Shown one piece after another: positions 10,650-23,500 of a stretch of 64,000 bases of DNA. Source of the DNA: Hoplostethus atlanticus (taxonomy: Eukaryota > Chordata > Actinopteri > Trachichthyiformes > Trachichthyidae); the NCBI GenBank assembly GCA_034670405.1, contig JAXDDX010000033.1, forward strand, positions 3,932,501-3,996,500, read 5' to 3'. Positions within the stretch are counted from its first letter, which is position 1. Every line of letters starts with the position of its first letter. The position numbers and the translations under genes were made by a program. Below the pieces are notes generated by a model. It did not search any database and was not told the DNA's origin. It was given only the letters and a program-made list of their open reading frames with translations.

Positions 10650-12382
10650 TCAGTCCCACTTTGACGTCTTTCTCCTCATGTATCGCTCCCCTTCGCTGTC
10701 AACAGCCTCGTAGAGCTGCTGGTCGTTCTCTTTAATTGCGTGGAGATAGCCCAGGTATCCGACACACAAGGTGATGCTGACCAGCCCAAACGCCATCATC
10801 GGTTTGTTCTGTAAAACAACACGGTTCATGAGTATTGATGAAATCTGTGAGGGGTGGAAGCAACAAAAAATAATTGATAAAAATGGAGGTGATGAAAATG
10901 CATGTGAATCGAAAAATAGAGGGGTAACAATGGATGCGAAATGAAAAATAAGTGATAAATTATCAAGTGATTAATATAAAGCATTGATTTGATTAAAACA
11001 GTCGTGATGTGATGAAAACAGAGGCATGTTTCATCATTTTCCCCGTCTTACATTCATCATTCACAACACAAAATTGCCATTTATCATTTAAGGAAAGATG
11101 TGGGAGAAAGGGTGGGAGTAACAAAAACAACCAAACCATAATAACAAAAAAAAAATGAAAGTGATGAAAATGCTTACGAATTAATAATGGAAGTGATGAA
11201 ATGTATGTGAATTGAAAAATAGTGATAAATTGTAAATTGATTTGATAAACTTGATTGACATTTTATTTGAAACAGTATTGCTTGGATAGACTCTGTTACT
11301 GTCTACCATTCATCTTTCACAATACCCAACTGACATTTATAGTTTACAGCAAGCATTTTTGTTTCACATCCATTTGTACCCCTCTATTTTTCAATTCACA
11401 TGCATTTTCATCACCTCCATTTTTTATCAATTAATTTTTGTTACTTCCACCCCTCATAGTAATCTGGTGTTGCTGTGTTTCAAATAAGGGCTCGTGTAAC
11501 ACTAACTCGATACTCAAAAATGTGTTACTACTTAGGAGCAGTACACAATACACACGTTACTCGTTACACCCCCAAAAATCTTTATACAACTTAATATAAC
11601 TAAATTCTTGACATCTTTTTGCTCAATAAAATCCAAGTAGTGGGAATACTCTAACCCGGAGAAACTACATTTTCCAACCATTTCTAAGCTAACTTTAGCT
11701 ACGAATCGTGGGGGTTGTGGTGGGATAGAAGTGGGGTAAAACTGATATTTAAAGGCTGATGACTGATGATAGAAGTAACTATTTAATTTTTTAAGTGTAA
11801 CTGTTGTATTACTGAAACTGAAACTATTTCGTTAGACTACTCAACAGGAAAGTAATGTAGTAATAGTAATGTAATAGTTTACTGTAACTGACTGATGTTG
11901 CATTCAAGTCATTTGGAAATAATGAATGAACAGTTAAAAGCAACGATTTATTCACGCCTTCGAACAAGTTTAAAGCCATAACCGAAGATTTCGGTTTGCT
12001 CTCCACCAGCTGCCACACTAAACGCTTAGTGAGACATGCAATTTAATTGATGTACAGGAAAGCACAACACCGTAATGTCAACCACAAACGAAAAGACCGC
12101 AAGTAGTTTTGTTCCTGCCTCGTCTTGTTTGGATATATAACTCCCTACTCTTGCATACTCATTGGTGGTAACGTTCATGTTCCCAAACTGCCGTATTTCC
12201 AATAGGACCTGAATGCAGCAAAATTCCAGAACGTACTTATATAACGGTCTTACTGGTTTTATGAAGAGTTCAGGATTGACAACCCGGAAAAGCGTTGTGG
12301 TCCGTGCGTTCCTCAGGCCGGGTGTCCTGTAACCTTGTTCCCCGGGGCCCTCCTTCCCTTTGCCGCCCTCCGTAGACGACAT
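10650..12382 (-). CDS. smim8: Small integral membrane protein 8 (SMIM8)
   Basis: Two coding exons on the minus strand, 12254-12382 and 10650-10808, joined in phase 0 at canonical borders (CCA|gtaaga and ttttacag|AAC). They give a 95-residue protein, against about 97 in human as I recall it. The first exon has [16 protein letters not shown] and the second begins [11 protein letters not shown] and ends RRKTSKWD, all close to mammalian SMIM8. One transmembrane segment is predicted at about residues 47-65 ([18 protein letters not shown]). The function is not established; the protein is a small single-pass membrane protein. The ATG at 12380-12382 begins MSST, fitting the family start. The gene lies head-to-head with the connexin gene, with start-proximal regions about 1 kb apart. 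Confidence 0.93.
10848..11458. mobile_element. Foldback/MITE element in the smim8 intron
   Basis: A long inverted repeat. The left arm at about 10848-10938 (tgaggggtggaagcaac...) is complementary to the right arm at about 11370-11458 (...gttacttccacccctca) over some 80-90 bp with few differences. Within the 430-bp loop there are further degenerate direct copies of the gatgaaaatgcatgtgaat block (near 10891 and 11167). It has no coding capacity. The target duplication is not clear, so the superfamily is left open. Confidence 0.7.
11459..12253. other. Remainder of the smim8 intron
   Basis: AT-rich intronic DNA. The stretch 11490-11880 has scattered gtaacac/gttactcg-type words that recall decayed hAT MITE termini, but no element could be delimited. 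Confidence 0.4.
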
Positions 12383-12699
12383 TTCCAGTCAATTTTATAG
12401 AAGATACCACGATTAATACATATATGAAACTGAAGTCTGAAAAATAAACACTGCGCACGTTTGGACTATGTTGACTCTCTGCGTGCAGCCATGTTTCAAA
12501 GTCATCACAATCAACGACGGCTGCGAGTGAAAGTGTGATAAAAAAGACACTATCAAAAATACCACAGCGCCTGCTAGTGGTTAGGATACGGTCAACGCTG
12601 TGCACCTATACAACTACAGTAATCCTATGATACATTTTAGTAGGATACTATACAAATATTATCGCACAAAGGTGATAATAGGTAAAAATACAGCACAGA

Positions 12700-12830
12700 A
12701 AATGATATACTAATATTATAGGAGATAAAGTACGTTAAGGTCACTATAAACTCAGTATTGTGCACCACAGACAGATTATAAATCGATATAAGAATATTAT
12801 AGGAATATTTTTCGTTAAGGTTTTAAAGGT
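12700..12830. repeat. Solitary unit of the ~105-bp satellite
   Basis: Contains ggtcactataaactcagtattg at 12739 followed by accacagac and a tattataggaa motif, the same order of words as the units of the array at 13760-14230. It lies between the 5' ends of smim8 and the connexin gene. Confidence 0.6.
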
Positions 12831-13309
12831 CAACTACCTGGCAAGTTTCTCTTATTCCGTCAAAAATAAAACAAGGAAAATACAGGCTGGAACTGTAGTG
12901 CGAGGTAGGCTTGAGCCTGATTGCATTATTCATTTCCAGTGTAATGCAATATCACTCATCAAAGTTACATGATTCGTCCCATTACACGCCAGTAAAATGA
13001 CAAAAACAACACAGTTCATTCGAGGCTTCACCATCCTTCACCCACACTCGGCGTAAACAGGACATGGAAAAATGTTATTTGCATTAGGGAGCACCATGGT
13101 GATGCTGTCAGGCTGTCAGACCTGTGCACACACATAGATATTGACACTCTTTTTCTCTATACATAAAAACATGACCTTGTGGAAGTTTTTTTTTTTTTTT
13201 TACCGGATCACAGTCATTACACTTTTCAAAGCAGACTTACACGTATCCTAAGCAGCTATAAGACAAATAACGTCGCTCCTGGGAACCAGCTCTTTAAATG
13301 AGGCATTTG

Positions 13310-13411
13310 GTTACATAAGGTGTGGCCGACGAGCGGCAGTCCCCTGCAGGTGTAGGAGACCGAGAGGAGCCAAACCGTCCAGCAATTAGAGCAAAGAGCG
13401 ATCTACCAGCG
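13310..13411 (+). other. gjb7: Probable 5'UTR exon of the connexin gene
   Basis: A strong donor, CCAGCG|GTAAGT, ends at 13411/13412, and a matching acceptor (ttcccttacag) sits at 14306 just before the connexin start codon. Beta connexin genes usually have one untranslated exon followed by one coding exon, which fits. The 5' limit of this exon is a guess; no cDNA evidence is available here. Confidence 0.5.
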
Positions 13412-13759
13412 GTAAGTTTCCTTCTCTCATCCCCGTTTTTTTTCAAGGGTTGCCACACATTTTTATCTACTATAAAACGAGATAGGCCGACTAGTCAAAC
13501 CGCAGCCTACTAAGACGCGCATTTAAATGAGATGCGCGCACAATATCCTGCTGTACAATGGAGCCGCTCGTGAGAAAAAAAACTTTTAAGATGGGTGGGA
13601 AAAAATAGCTTGTTGCCTAATGGTCACATCACAAAAGATACAGTAGGCCACAGGAATAATTCAACAGGTTTTAAACCTCGCCTGATGCCTCGAAACCATA
13701 AGGTTAACACAATTAGAGTACACTAATTCCTTATGAAAACGAACAATATGTACTCCTAT

Positions 13760-14230
13760 AACATATGTCAGTGGGACGACATTATAACGCATTAAAATGA
13801 TAAGCCCTCATGGGAATATTAAAGTGATACCACGGGCGATAGAAATACCATCAAAGTGTGATAGGGTCACTGTAAGCTCACTATTGAGTAACGCAGACGC
13901 ATAATGTGTTACTATAGGAACATTATAGTGATACCATAGGAGATAAAAAAAAAAAAAAACACCATAAAGTATGATAAGGTCACTGTAAACTCACTATGGA
14001 GTGCCACATACACATTATAGGTCCCTAAAGTAATATTATAGTGTTACCACTGGAGACAAAAATACCAGTAAGTATGGTGAGGTCACTGTAAACTCACTGT
14101 TGAGTACCAGCGACACACTATAAGCCCCATTAGGAAGATTATTGATACACTAAGAGACAAAAAATACCAGTAAGTACGGTGAGGTCACTGTAAACTCATT
14201 ATTGAGCACCACAGATAAACTTAAAGTCTT
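13760..14230. repeat. ~105-bp minisatellite array in the connexin 5'UTR intron
   Basis: The word ggtcactgtaa(a/g)ctca recurs at 13865, 13978, 14081 and 14183 (spacing 113, 103 and 102 bp). Each copy is followed by a gagtacc(a)...ac block, an attataggaa-type block, and gataccac..gagacaaaaataccagtaagt. A partial unit precedes the first copy. Units are diverged, so the array is not recent. It ends less than 100 bp before the coding-exon acceptor. Confidence 0.8.
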
Positions 14231-14323
14231 TCACGGTTTATAATTTTTCAACAGGAATAAAGGTGCTGGGATAAAAAATACACCTTTTTGCCTTGTTCCC
14301 TTACAGGAGAGCTGACACTAAAA

Positions 14324-15112
14324 ATGAACTGGGGCTTTTTGGAGAATGTCCTAAGCGGGGTGAACAAGTACTCCACTGTCATTGGGCGGATTTGGCTCTC
14401 CATCCTCTTCCTCTTCCGCATCTTGGTGTACGTCGCGGCGGCCGAGCAGGTGTGGAAGGACGAGAACAAGGACTTTGTCTGCAACACCCGGCAGCCCGGC
14501 TGTGAGAACGCCTGCTTCGACCACTTCTTCCCCATCTCCCAGATCCGCCTCTGGGCCCTGCAGCTCATCATGGTGTCCACCCCTTCTCTGTTAGTGGCCC
14601 TGCATGTGGCATACAGGGAGCACAGGGAGGCCAAACACCGGCGCAAACTTTATGAGGACAAAGGCAGCATCGACGGAGGCCTGCTCTGCACCTACATCGT
14701 CAGCCTAGTCTTCAAGACGGCCTTCGAAGTGGGCTCTCTGCTGGCCTTTTACTTTTTATACAGTGGCTTCGAAGTGCCCATACTGCTCCGCTGCAGCATA
14801 AGCCCATGTCCGAACACAGTGGACTGCTACATCGCCAAAGCCACCGAAAAGAAGGTCTTCCTCTACATTATGGGCTGCACGTCCATTTTGTGCATCGTGC
14901 TAAATTTTGTAGAGCTGATGTACATTTTGTGGAAACAGTGCTGGAAAGGTTACCGCAAACGGTTTGTCCCTGTGGAGGCCAGGGCTTGCGGTCACTACCA
15001 TCCACCTGTTTCCATTGTCAGCAGGTCCGCCACACCTCAGCCCACACCAAACAGAGAAGAAAGCCCAAAACAACCACCAGACACAAATGAAAACCAGCCT
15101 GTCCAGTCTTAA
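14324..15112 (+). CDS. gjb7: Beta-type connexin, GJB7 (Cx25)-like gap-junction protein
   Basis: An intact 262-codon coding exon. The start at 14324 ([18 protein letters not shown]) is the standard connexin N terminus; upstream in-frame codons lie before the splice acceptor at 14306. There are four hydrophobic segments, roughly residues 21-41, 75-95, 122-146 and 178-205. Extracellular loop 1 has C53, C60 and C64 (C-x6-C-x3-C) and loop 2 has C157, C162 and C168 (C-x4-C-x5-C), the complete disulfide set. Connexins assemble as hexamers in the plasma membrane and dock to form intercellular channels. Similarity to human GJB7, including VSTPSLL and CPNTVDC, and its place between znf292 and smim8 support orthology. 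The tail is rich in P, S, T and N. Fish beta connexins are often named by mass, so the symbol may differ. Confidence 0.93.
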   Translation: MNWGFLENVLSGVNKYSTVIGRIWLSILFLFRILVYVAAAEQVWKDENKDFVCNTRQPGCENACFDHFFPISQIRLWALQLIMVSTPSLLVALHVAYREHREAKHRRKLYEDKGSIDGGLLCTYIVSLVFKTAFEVGSLLAFYFLYSGFEVPILLRCSISPCPNTVDCYIAKATEKKVFLYIMGCTSILCIVLNFVELMYILWKQCWKGYRKRFVPVEARACGHYHPPVSIVSRSATPQPTPNREESPKQPPDTNENQPVQS

Positions 15113-15470
15113 ATGGGCTTGACTGAAAGTTCCATTTCCCATATAATGAAACCCTAAAGATGAAAAACTGTTAACTGTCCATTTAAGTGTTAAATGGACA
15201 ATGGTCACAATTAGTGTCAGTTTTTATAACTTACAATATTAGTAAAATAAGAGCTGCCTTCAGAAAACTGAAGAATTCAGGTTTTAGAAGTGATTCAATA
15301 TAATACTATTTATTTGCCATCATTATGTTGCTTATGAAAATGTTAGGTGCAAGTTTATAATCCTTTACTGAGCTTTAAGCACTCCGCCTGTCTTCACCAG
15401 TGTATATGGTTTCTTATTTCCATGGCTGCCCGTTTAAAGGGGAACACCACTCAGCTTATTAACTCTTATA

Positions 15471-16512
15471 CACCGATCAGCCACAACATTAAAACCACTG
15501 ACCGGTGAAGTGAACAACATCGATTATCTCGTTACAGTGGCACCTGTCCAGGGGTGGGAGATATTGGGAAGCAAGTGAACAGTCAGTTCTTGAAGTTGAT
15601 GTGTTGGAAGGAGGAAAAATTGTCAAGCGTAAGGATCTGAGAGACTTTGACAAGGGCCAAATTGTGATGGCTAGGAGGACTGGGTCAGAGCATCGGGGTG
15701 TTTCCAGTATGCAGTGGTTAGTACCTACCAAAAGTGGTCCAAGGATGGACAACCGGTGAACCGGCGACAGTCATGGGCGCCCAAGGCTCATTGATGCGTG
15801 TGGGGAGCGAAGGCTAGCCCTGTCTGGTCCGATCCCACAGAAGAGCTACTGTAGCACAAATTGCTGAAAAAGTTAATGCTGGCTATGATAGAAAGGTGTC
15901 AGATCTCACAGTGCATCGCAGCTTGCTGGATGTGAGTGCCCATGCTGACCCGTCCACCGCCGAAAGCACGTACAATGGGTACGTCAGCATCAGAACTGGA
16001 CCATGGAGCAATGGAAGAAGGTGGCCTGGTCTGATGAATCACGTTTTCTTTTACATCATGTGGACGGCCGGGTGCTTGTCCGTCGTTTACCTGGGGAAGA
16101 GATGGCACCAGGATGCACTATGGGAAGAGGGCAAGCCAGCGGAGGCAGTGTGATGCTCTGGGCAATGTTCTGCTGGGAAGCCTTGGGTCCTGGCATTCAT
16201 GTGGATGTTACTTTGACACATACCACCTACCTAAACATTGTTGCAGACCAAGTACACCCCTTCATGGCTACGGTATTCCCTGATGGCGGTGGCCTCTTTC
16301 AGCAGGATAATGCGCCCTGCCACGCTACACAAATTGTTCAGGAATGGTTTGAGGAACATGACAAAGAATTGATGTTGACTTGGCCTCCAAATGACCTTCA
16401 GAGGTCTTGTGGAGTCCATGCCTCGACGGGTCAGAGAACAAGTTGTTTTGGCGGCCCGAGGGGGACCTACACAATATTAGGCAGGTGGTTTTAATGTTAT
16501 GGCTGATCGGTG
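15471..16512 (+). mobile_element. Tc1/mariner transposon, inactive
   Basis: The terminal inverted repeats are caccgatcagccacaacatt... and its mirror ...atgttatggctgatcggtg, flanked by the TA target duplication at 15469-15470 and 16513-16514. At 1042 bp it is slightly shorter than a full Tc1 element. It inserted about 360 bp downstream of the connexin stop codon, so it may lie in the 3'UTR. Confidence 0.9.
15600..16490 (+). pseudogene. Broken Tc1-family transposase
   Basis: Fragments in all three plus frames. An N-terminal part at about 15600-15760 (DLRDFDKGQIVMARR) carries stops. The catalytic part at about 16010-16400 has WSDESRF and QQDNAPCH, the first two acidic sites of the DDE domain. 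The tail at 16418-16477 (MPRRVREQVVLAARGG) is in another frame. Between the last two, the usual WP..SPDLNPIEHLW block is damaged and its glutamate is not found. The copy cannot encode a working enzyme. Confidence 0.85.
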
Positions 16513-16628
16513 TATGGTCCCTATGATCTAGGACAGTTCAACTTGTAAATATGAACCACCCTCTCCAAAGCCAGAAGTATAAGAGCTAATATTTCAACTG
16601 GTAATATCATTAGGTATGAAGTCAGGAC

Positions 16629-16927
16629 AGGGTATCTGCAGGTTTCAGAAGGCCACATTTAAAACTTTGTAAATCCAATTCCAGGTCTTGTCTATAGAAT
16701 GAGAGATCTGAGAATATAAATGAGCAACAAAATGGAAAATCTCAGTACTAGTATCTCATTTTAGAGTTGCATCAAATTGAAACCTAATTGAAAACAAACC
16801 TGCATTACATGGTGACAAAAATAAGACCTGTAATCACTGTATTTAAGGCATTTTAATACTTTTGAAGGCCTTACATTTAGATAATTTAAGACTTTTTCAG
16901 ACTTTTACAAGGACCCGCAGAAACCCC
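16629..16927. repeat. MITE-like repeat downstream of the Tc1 element
   Basis: The left end agggtatctgcaggtttc and the right end acccgcagaaacccc are imperfect inverted repeats about 300 bp apart. The interior has aaggcc-(t/c)-acattta blocks in both orientations. Non-coding. Confidence 0.45.
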
Positions 16928-17590
16928 GATGATCATTTAATTTCAAAAACTCGCATCCATAAAATCTCCCATCCATTGTCCATGCAGCAGCTCCAGACTT
17001 GAAACAACCTCAGACCATACAAAAAAACACAGGAAATTTCTCAATCGTGTGTGTGTGTTCAACTTCTATTGAAATTGAATGAAAACTGCAATTAAAAAAC
17101 AGCAACAATGTTTTTTCCTGGTTGTAATAAAATCTGTTTGTTTAATTATATTAAGACTGCTGGTGGCAGTGGGTGATTCAAACTGTATGTAATACATGTG
17201 TATATATAGATATATATACACACATACACACACACACGTCAACATCTTCAAATCACAAACTATACGCAACATTACAATCCATTTGTTTATAAGTAGTCCC
17301 ATAGGGATAATTAAGACAACATTAACTGATGTCACATTTTAATTTCTTCACAATTTTCATTAATCCTCAGTTGATTTAGTAGTCCATAAATATAAACATG
17401 CTATACACTTTCCTACAAAAAGAAGGGAATTTTACAGAGCCATTATTACAGTATATTTCAAAACTGATGTTCTTTGAATTATTGGATATTTAAAAAAAAA
17501 AACATTTTATATGTAGGGCACCACTCTGCAGCAGATTTAACTCCTTCTACTCCTGAGATTCTATGTTTAAAAAAAATTTTTTAAAAAAAG

Positions 17591-20500
17591 TTAATCATTT
17601 TTTTCCAATATCACTGTAGGTCGCATATCCTGCAGTTGTTTCAACAGAAGTTGAGTGACATCTGAATAGGCTGCATCTACAATAATTTTAACCTTAGTAA
17701 GTGATTTCAAATTTTGACGGTTACTGAACTCAATGCAGGTTTCTTTGGCATCCAAGTATGAACTGGATGTTTTCCTCAACGTTCCCGGCCCCTCAGCCTC
17801 GTTGTTCAAGGGGTATTCAGACTTGTTTGATTGCTCCAAGAACTTCAAGAAGGACATTTCAAATCCCATGGGTTTAAAAGAGGTCAACGGCGCGCTCTGC
17901 TCATTCATCTCCTCCTGCAATGGGGCGGGGCAAGACGAGTCCGATTCTTCATCCTTGTGGTAAACCACATGACTCCGCGTTGACCTCGGCATCCTCTTTC
18001 GCTTCACAATTTTATCGATCAGTTTTCGTGGACGTCCTCTCTTGCGCTTGACCACCACAGACACGTCAGAGCAAGGTTCAGAACTTTCATCATTGGACAG
18101 TTTGCTGTCAAACAACGCGGCAGGGATCTCCGCCGTCACCCTTTTACGCAAGACAGGCTTTGAGTACTCATATTCACTTCCGTCCAGGCCAGTGTCTGCG
18201 GTGTCCTCAGTCTCTGACAGGTCTGAGGTGTTTTCTGATTTGGAATCGTCACTCCTCATTGAGCGGTATTTCTGCCTAGAGAACTTTTTGCAGAATATGA
18301 AGTGGCTCCTCTGCTCTTCCAGGTACTTTTCTGAGAGTCCATGCCCCATGTAATGCTTCATTATGCTGCGCTCTGATTTCATGACAGACTCACAGCCCTT
18401 TATCATACAGGGGTACTGTAGAGTGGATTTCTTTGTGCACATTGCAGATGCCTCTTCCTTAGATTTCAAAGAGGGTTTTCCATATTTCGTCCAGTGATTG
18501 TTTTTTGCCTTGTCAGCTCTCTTTTTGTCACTTGCCCTCTGTGGGATCTTTTTATTGCTCTCAATGTTTTCCTTCCCGTTGCTTGTCTTGGTGATTTGGT
18601 AATGGGAATTCTTGTTCTGTTTCACACCATCTTCAGTTATCTGTTGATTCATCAGTTTAAGTTGGTAAATGTCATGATGCTTTTTCATTGTATGTCTGAG
18701 TAGATTTGACTTTGTGGCATACACACGGTCACAGCCTTCAATGTCACACTTGATCACATTTACTGGTTCGGGTTTGGACAGCTTTACATCTTCGTGCTCT
18801 TCTTTGACATGTCCAATGTACTTCCAGAAAGCAGTGAAGGATTCTGTGCATCCCTGCTGACCACAAGAAAACTTGCCAAGGTTGATGCTGGACAAGAGTG
18901 TACCGGCCTTATCAAGGCTGAATTCGTGGAGTTGGAGATAATGCTGCAAAAGGCTGGGAACCTCTTGGAAAACCCTTGAACAGTCATTCTCTTGACATCT
19001 GAACTCTGAAACTTGAGGGACCTCACTCTCTGGCTCATCCTCCTCATAGTCCTTTGACTCATCCAGCCCTTCAGTCTGGTCCTGCTGTTTCTTCACCTCC
19101 AACGCTGACAGAGCAGACTGGTGAACAGCCCTGTAGTGGAGGATCAAATTGTGCTGGATAGTAAAGGCCGCGACACAGCCTTGATGAACGCAGCGGTATG
19201 GTCTGTACGGACTAAAGGCATTGCTTGATTCGGGCTTCTTCTCTTTAGTCTTCCTTGCAACTTCTATGCTTGGCTTAACCATTGCCTGTTTGTTGATAGT
19301 GTATTGTTTGTCTAGAGACTGAGGCACACAAGCCTGGAGGGGGGCAGAGAGACCTTGGGTTGGAGGAGTTGACACTACTGGCAAATGGGCTCCGGTGTGT
19401 TGGCCGGGCACGTATTGAGTGGGCATTGTGGAGAAGGGTCTTTGCTGTCCGTCTGACCATTGTTCTGCAGCAGGGCCTACTTGCAGAGGCTGCACAGCCA
19501 ATGTGGAGGCCTGTGCATTTTGTGTTTTCACTTCTTGGTTGTGCATTGGAACGGTTTGCAGGGGATGAATACCTGTGGAGTGATTGTCATCTTGCAATAT
19601 CTGATTAGTTATATCAGTGTTAGTATTCTGTCCAAAAGCCGTTGATTGGTATTCTTGTTTAACTGTGGCATGGAGTGAATATGAACGTGTGCTGTTCTCC
19701 ACTAATGAATGAGAAGCAATGGTGGTTTGAGCCACTAGAGCTGGGTTTCCACTACCACTTGGCTGGTTTTGGGTATTGATGGATCCGCCAGCCTTGGCTA
19801 ACTTGCGCTTCATGTCTAAATCTGCAATTTCTTCAAGTGACAATCTGTGAGCCGACTGGTAGTGAGCGCGGAGGTTTGAATTACGGGTGAAAGTTTTGCT
19901 ACATTTTTGACAACAGAAAGGAGCAAATTTTCCATGTCTTTTTTTAACCAAATTGATCATCTCATATGTGTAGTTGTGACTTTTGGAGAGGTGTTTCCAA
20001 AGTGCCTCAGTTGACATGGACCTAAATGTGCAGTTGTCACTCTCACAAGCAAACGGCTTGACACCGGTTGACGACGCTGAACTATGTGATTCAACCTTCA
20101 TTGACCCCGTCTCACTGTGCACGTTATTGCTAATCTGGCTCATCGAGGATGACATCTGATCAGACCTCTCTCTGACCAAGTCAAGCTTTTCAAATGCACT
20201 CTCAATTTCCATAATCCATTGTTGTTGGCTTGCAGATAGTTGAGTAGGTCCAAGATCTACATCATTTGCCACAATGCTGGTTGGGGTAAGTACCTCATGC
20301 TGTGGGGTGGAAGCCTCTCTGAAACAAGTAAAGCTCTGGGTGTTCACTGGACCTTGAATTTTGCCAGAGGATGGAGGGATGATTACTGGGTTTGTTTGAA
20401 TGACCTGTCCTCCATTAGCTGTGTCTGATGACATGGGACTCTTTAGGCTGGAATTAGGGTCAGTGTTGAGTGAATGACATAAACTGTTTCTTCGTTGAAA

Positions 20501-23500
20501 GTCGCCAGCCAAAATCTGCTCCCGCAGTATCTTCTTGACATCTTGTTCAGTGCTCCTCCTCTGTGTCTCAGCCTGCTTGCCACTTGTTGATGCTGGACTA
20601 AGCTGAGGATCTGGTAACAGGGTCTGCTTCACTGGGTTTGACATTGTATCTGGTGTCAGAGAAGTCATCCCAGAGCGATACCCATCATTGAGGATTCCTC
20701 CCGGGGTCACATGATCTGTGGCAAGACCAGCAGATGAGTTTTCTGAAAAGATCTGAGAAAGAAGTGGGTCAGGGAAAGCACTACTGCCAAATACACTTGA
20801 CTGAGGATAATGCCCTGTATACGAGTTGTCCTCCCTCTTCACCTGGACATTTCCAGTATGCTGTATAACTGAGCTCTCTGGCAAACGCTCCATGGCTCCA
20901 TAGGGAACACATGGGTTTTGGAACAATGGCTGGGGAACAGATGGTTGATCAAACAGATCAGCCATGTTTGAATCAACCATAATTTGTTTAAGGATATCAT
21001 CATTTGATTCAGTATTGCCATATGCTGGCAAATTAGATTGTGGATAATTGGGAGTGGGAAAGTCTTTTGGACCTGCTGCACCACTTGTCACTGATTGACA
21101 CGGCTTCTCCTGATAAACTGTGCCGGGATTAAAAGGTAATTGTGGTTGAAGGGTGTTAACCGTTTGCTCTGAATTGAGAAGGTCAAGAAATGACGTTGGC
21201 AAGTCTGTGTTTAGATCCGTCACATCATATGCTTTGCAGTGTGAACGCTTGGACAAATGCCCTCCAAGGGATTTAGGACTTTCAAATTCTCTAAAACACC
21301 TGCAACAAATGAATTTGCCATCTCTAATAATGGCTGGCCACTTTGTCCTTTTGTTTCTTTTGACTCGCTTTGGATTTTCAGGACCGTTTCCAGAAATCAT
21401 CTGGCCATTTTGAGATCGATTGTTATGGCTTGCCTGGCATGCACCATTTGTAGGAGGAAAATTCGACTGCACAGGATTCAGCAGTGTCTTTGTCATTTCT
21501 GGAACCCTGGAATTAGAGAGAGAATTGCTTTGCATCTGTGATGTGTATGGCGAAAGAGAATTGCTCATTTGTTGAGATGCTCCTTTTGTATTGTCCATGT
21601 AAGACGGCAAAACAGACTGAGACCTATTTTCCATCAGTGGTGACTGTAGGGGCTCTGCTGGTCTGCTCATGCTGGATGCCATCATAGAGCAAGATGGGAT
21701 ACTGAGTGCCAGAGCTCCACTGTTAGCATCCATTTGTGGCATCCCTTGCATGTTTGATGGATAGACTTGGGAGGAGCCACAGTTTTGAATTTGGTCATTT
21801 CCAGGTGTTGAATGCCAACTTCGACTAGCTGTAACTTGAGACTGCACTGGTATTAGTGGATTTGGAGTACTTCCTAACTGAGAAAGAACCACAGGATTTA
21901 AGACATTTTCCATATGATCAGGGACATTCTGGTTTTCAATAGCCGATGAATGGGAAGGTGGAGTAACATAGTTTGAGCTTGGAACCATGTTTGTAAAAGG
22001 GGAAGGTTGGATAACATTCTGCCTCTGAACTCCATGCATTGGGACTCCATTGCCCTGCAGGTTCTGAAGTGGAGCAACTGTGTTGGGATTTCCGACAGAT
22101 ACCGTGCTTGGTGGTGTAACATGGGTAATCTTGATGTTTCTCCGAGCAACTTTCCATTGATCATAGAATTCTGGATGAACAGTTTTCATATGCTTGGTAA
22201 CACTCCTGTAGGAGCTGTAGTGCCTTGTACATGTTTCATATGCACAGTGATATCGCTCTCTCTCTCCTGCGGGGGGAACTGCACTGGCCGAGGATGTCAT
22301 TAAGTTCTCTGGTCTGTTCCCACTTGGTGGCATAGGGGTTACTGTTGGAGGAAGTGGTTGGGACATTGCTGTTGGCATGCTATCCTGGGGCGGGCCTACT
22401 AACAGGTTGTTAGTACACATGGCCTGGAGCTGTTCTGGCAATGGTATGTTGCAGTCAGAGTTGTATCTCATTGATCCAGCATTTACATTACTGGAAAACA
22501 TTTGTGACTGGTTTTGCAAGACATTTGTATGACAGGGATGTGACAACTCACCTACGTTAGCTTCAAATGGAGATATTAGTTGATTCTGTAGGGCTGGTCT
22601 CAAATAATCAAACGAATGAGCATCTGAACTATTGCTATGTCTATTTGAATCAGACAAGTGGGAATTCATAGACTGGATCACAGAATTATCTGAACACTGT
22701 GTCTGACTGACTGAGAAGAAAGGCTTATCTTGGGGTTCACTTTTGACTGCATATTGTCCTAAGGTTTCCACAGGTCCATGTGAAGAATTCAGCAAGCCCT
22801 CAGTGGACTGTCCCACCCTTCCATGGTCTGGATGAAGAGTGCTTTCATTGCTACAGTTCTTTGAGTCTTGGGACATTTCCTGGGTGAGGGGAGTGTGATC
22901 AGACAGCATTCGCTCAATCAGCGATGGACCATGGTCTGGATTTTGTGAGGTCTGGTGCTCTGAAGCTAGGCTTTCCTCCTCGTCAGTGACATGCTCCCCC
23001 TGGTGGAAATCCAGCTGAGTTTGTGAATGGAATACCTTTCCACAGTCTGGGATTTTACAGGTGAACGTTTTATAATGCTGCGCCTCGTGGTCATACAGTT
23101 TGAAGGCTTCATTAAAGATTTTACCACAATTTGGAAACATGCATCTGGCCTTAAAAACAGCATGTTCTTTCCTGTGTATAAGGAGTTCAGTGTTGGACAG
23201 GAAGCTGGCATTGCAGTTCAACTGTATACAAATGTAAGGCTTCACACCACAGTGGACTTGTAAATGATCATTAAGGTGGGTGACACTAACAAACTGGCGG
23301 CGGCAGTATTGACAAACAACCTTTTTGCTTTGCATTTCAAGGTAACGCTTTGCCTCCTCACTGTCCCCATGAGCCTTAACATGTGCAAGAAGATTTTTGA
23401 AAAACTTGAAGCCCTTTCTGCAGCTCGAAACAGGGCATATGTTGTCCTCGCTAGTTTCTGTCTTAATCCCAGTAACTTTGGTTTGAACAGTGTGAGTCAA

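Noticed and set aside
14248-15208. Other open frames overlapping the connexin exon on both strands
   Set aside because: They are shadows of the connexin reading frame, which has the full connexin cysteine pattern.
16003-16494. 163-codon open frame downstream of the connexin gene as a separate gene
   Set aside because: It lies wholly inside the Tc1 inverted repeats and carries transposase motifs; it is the damaged transposase.
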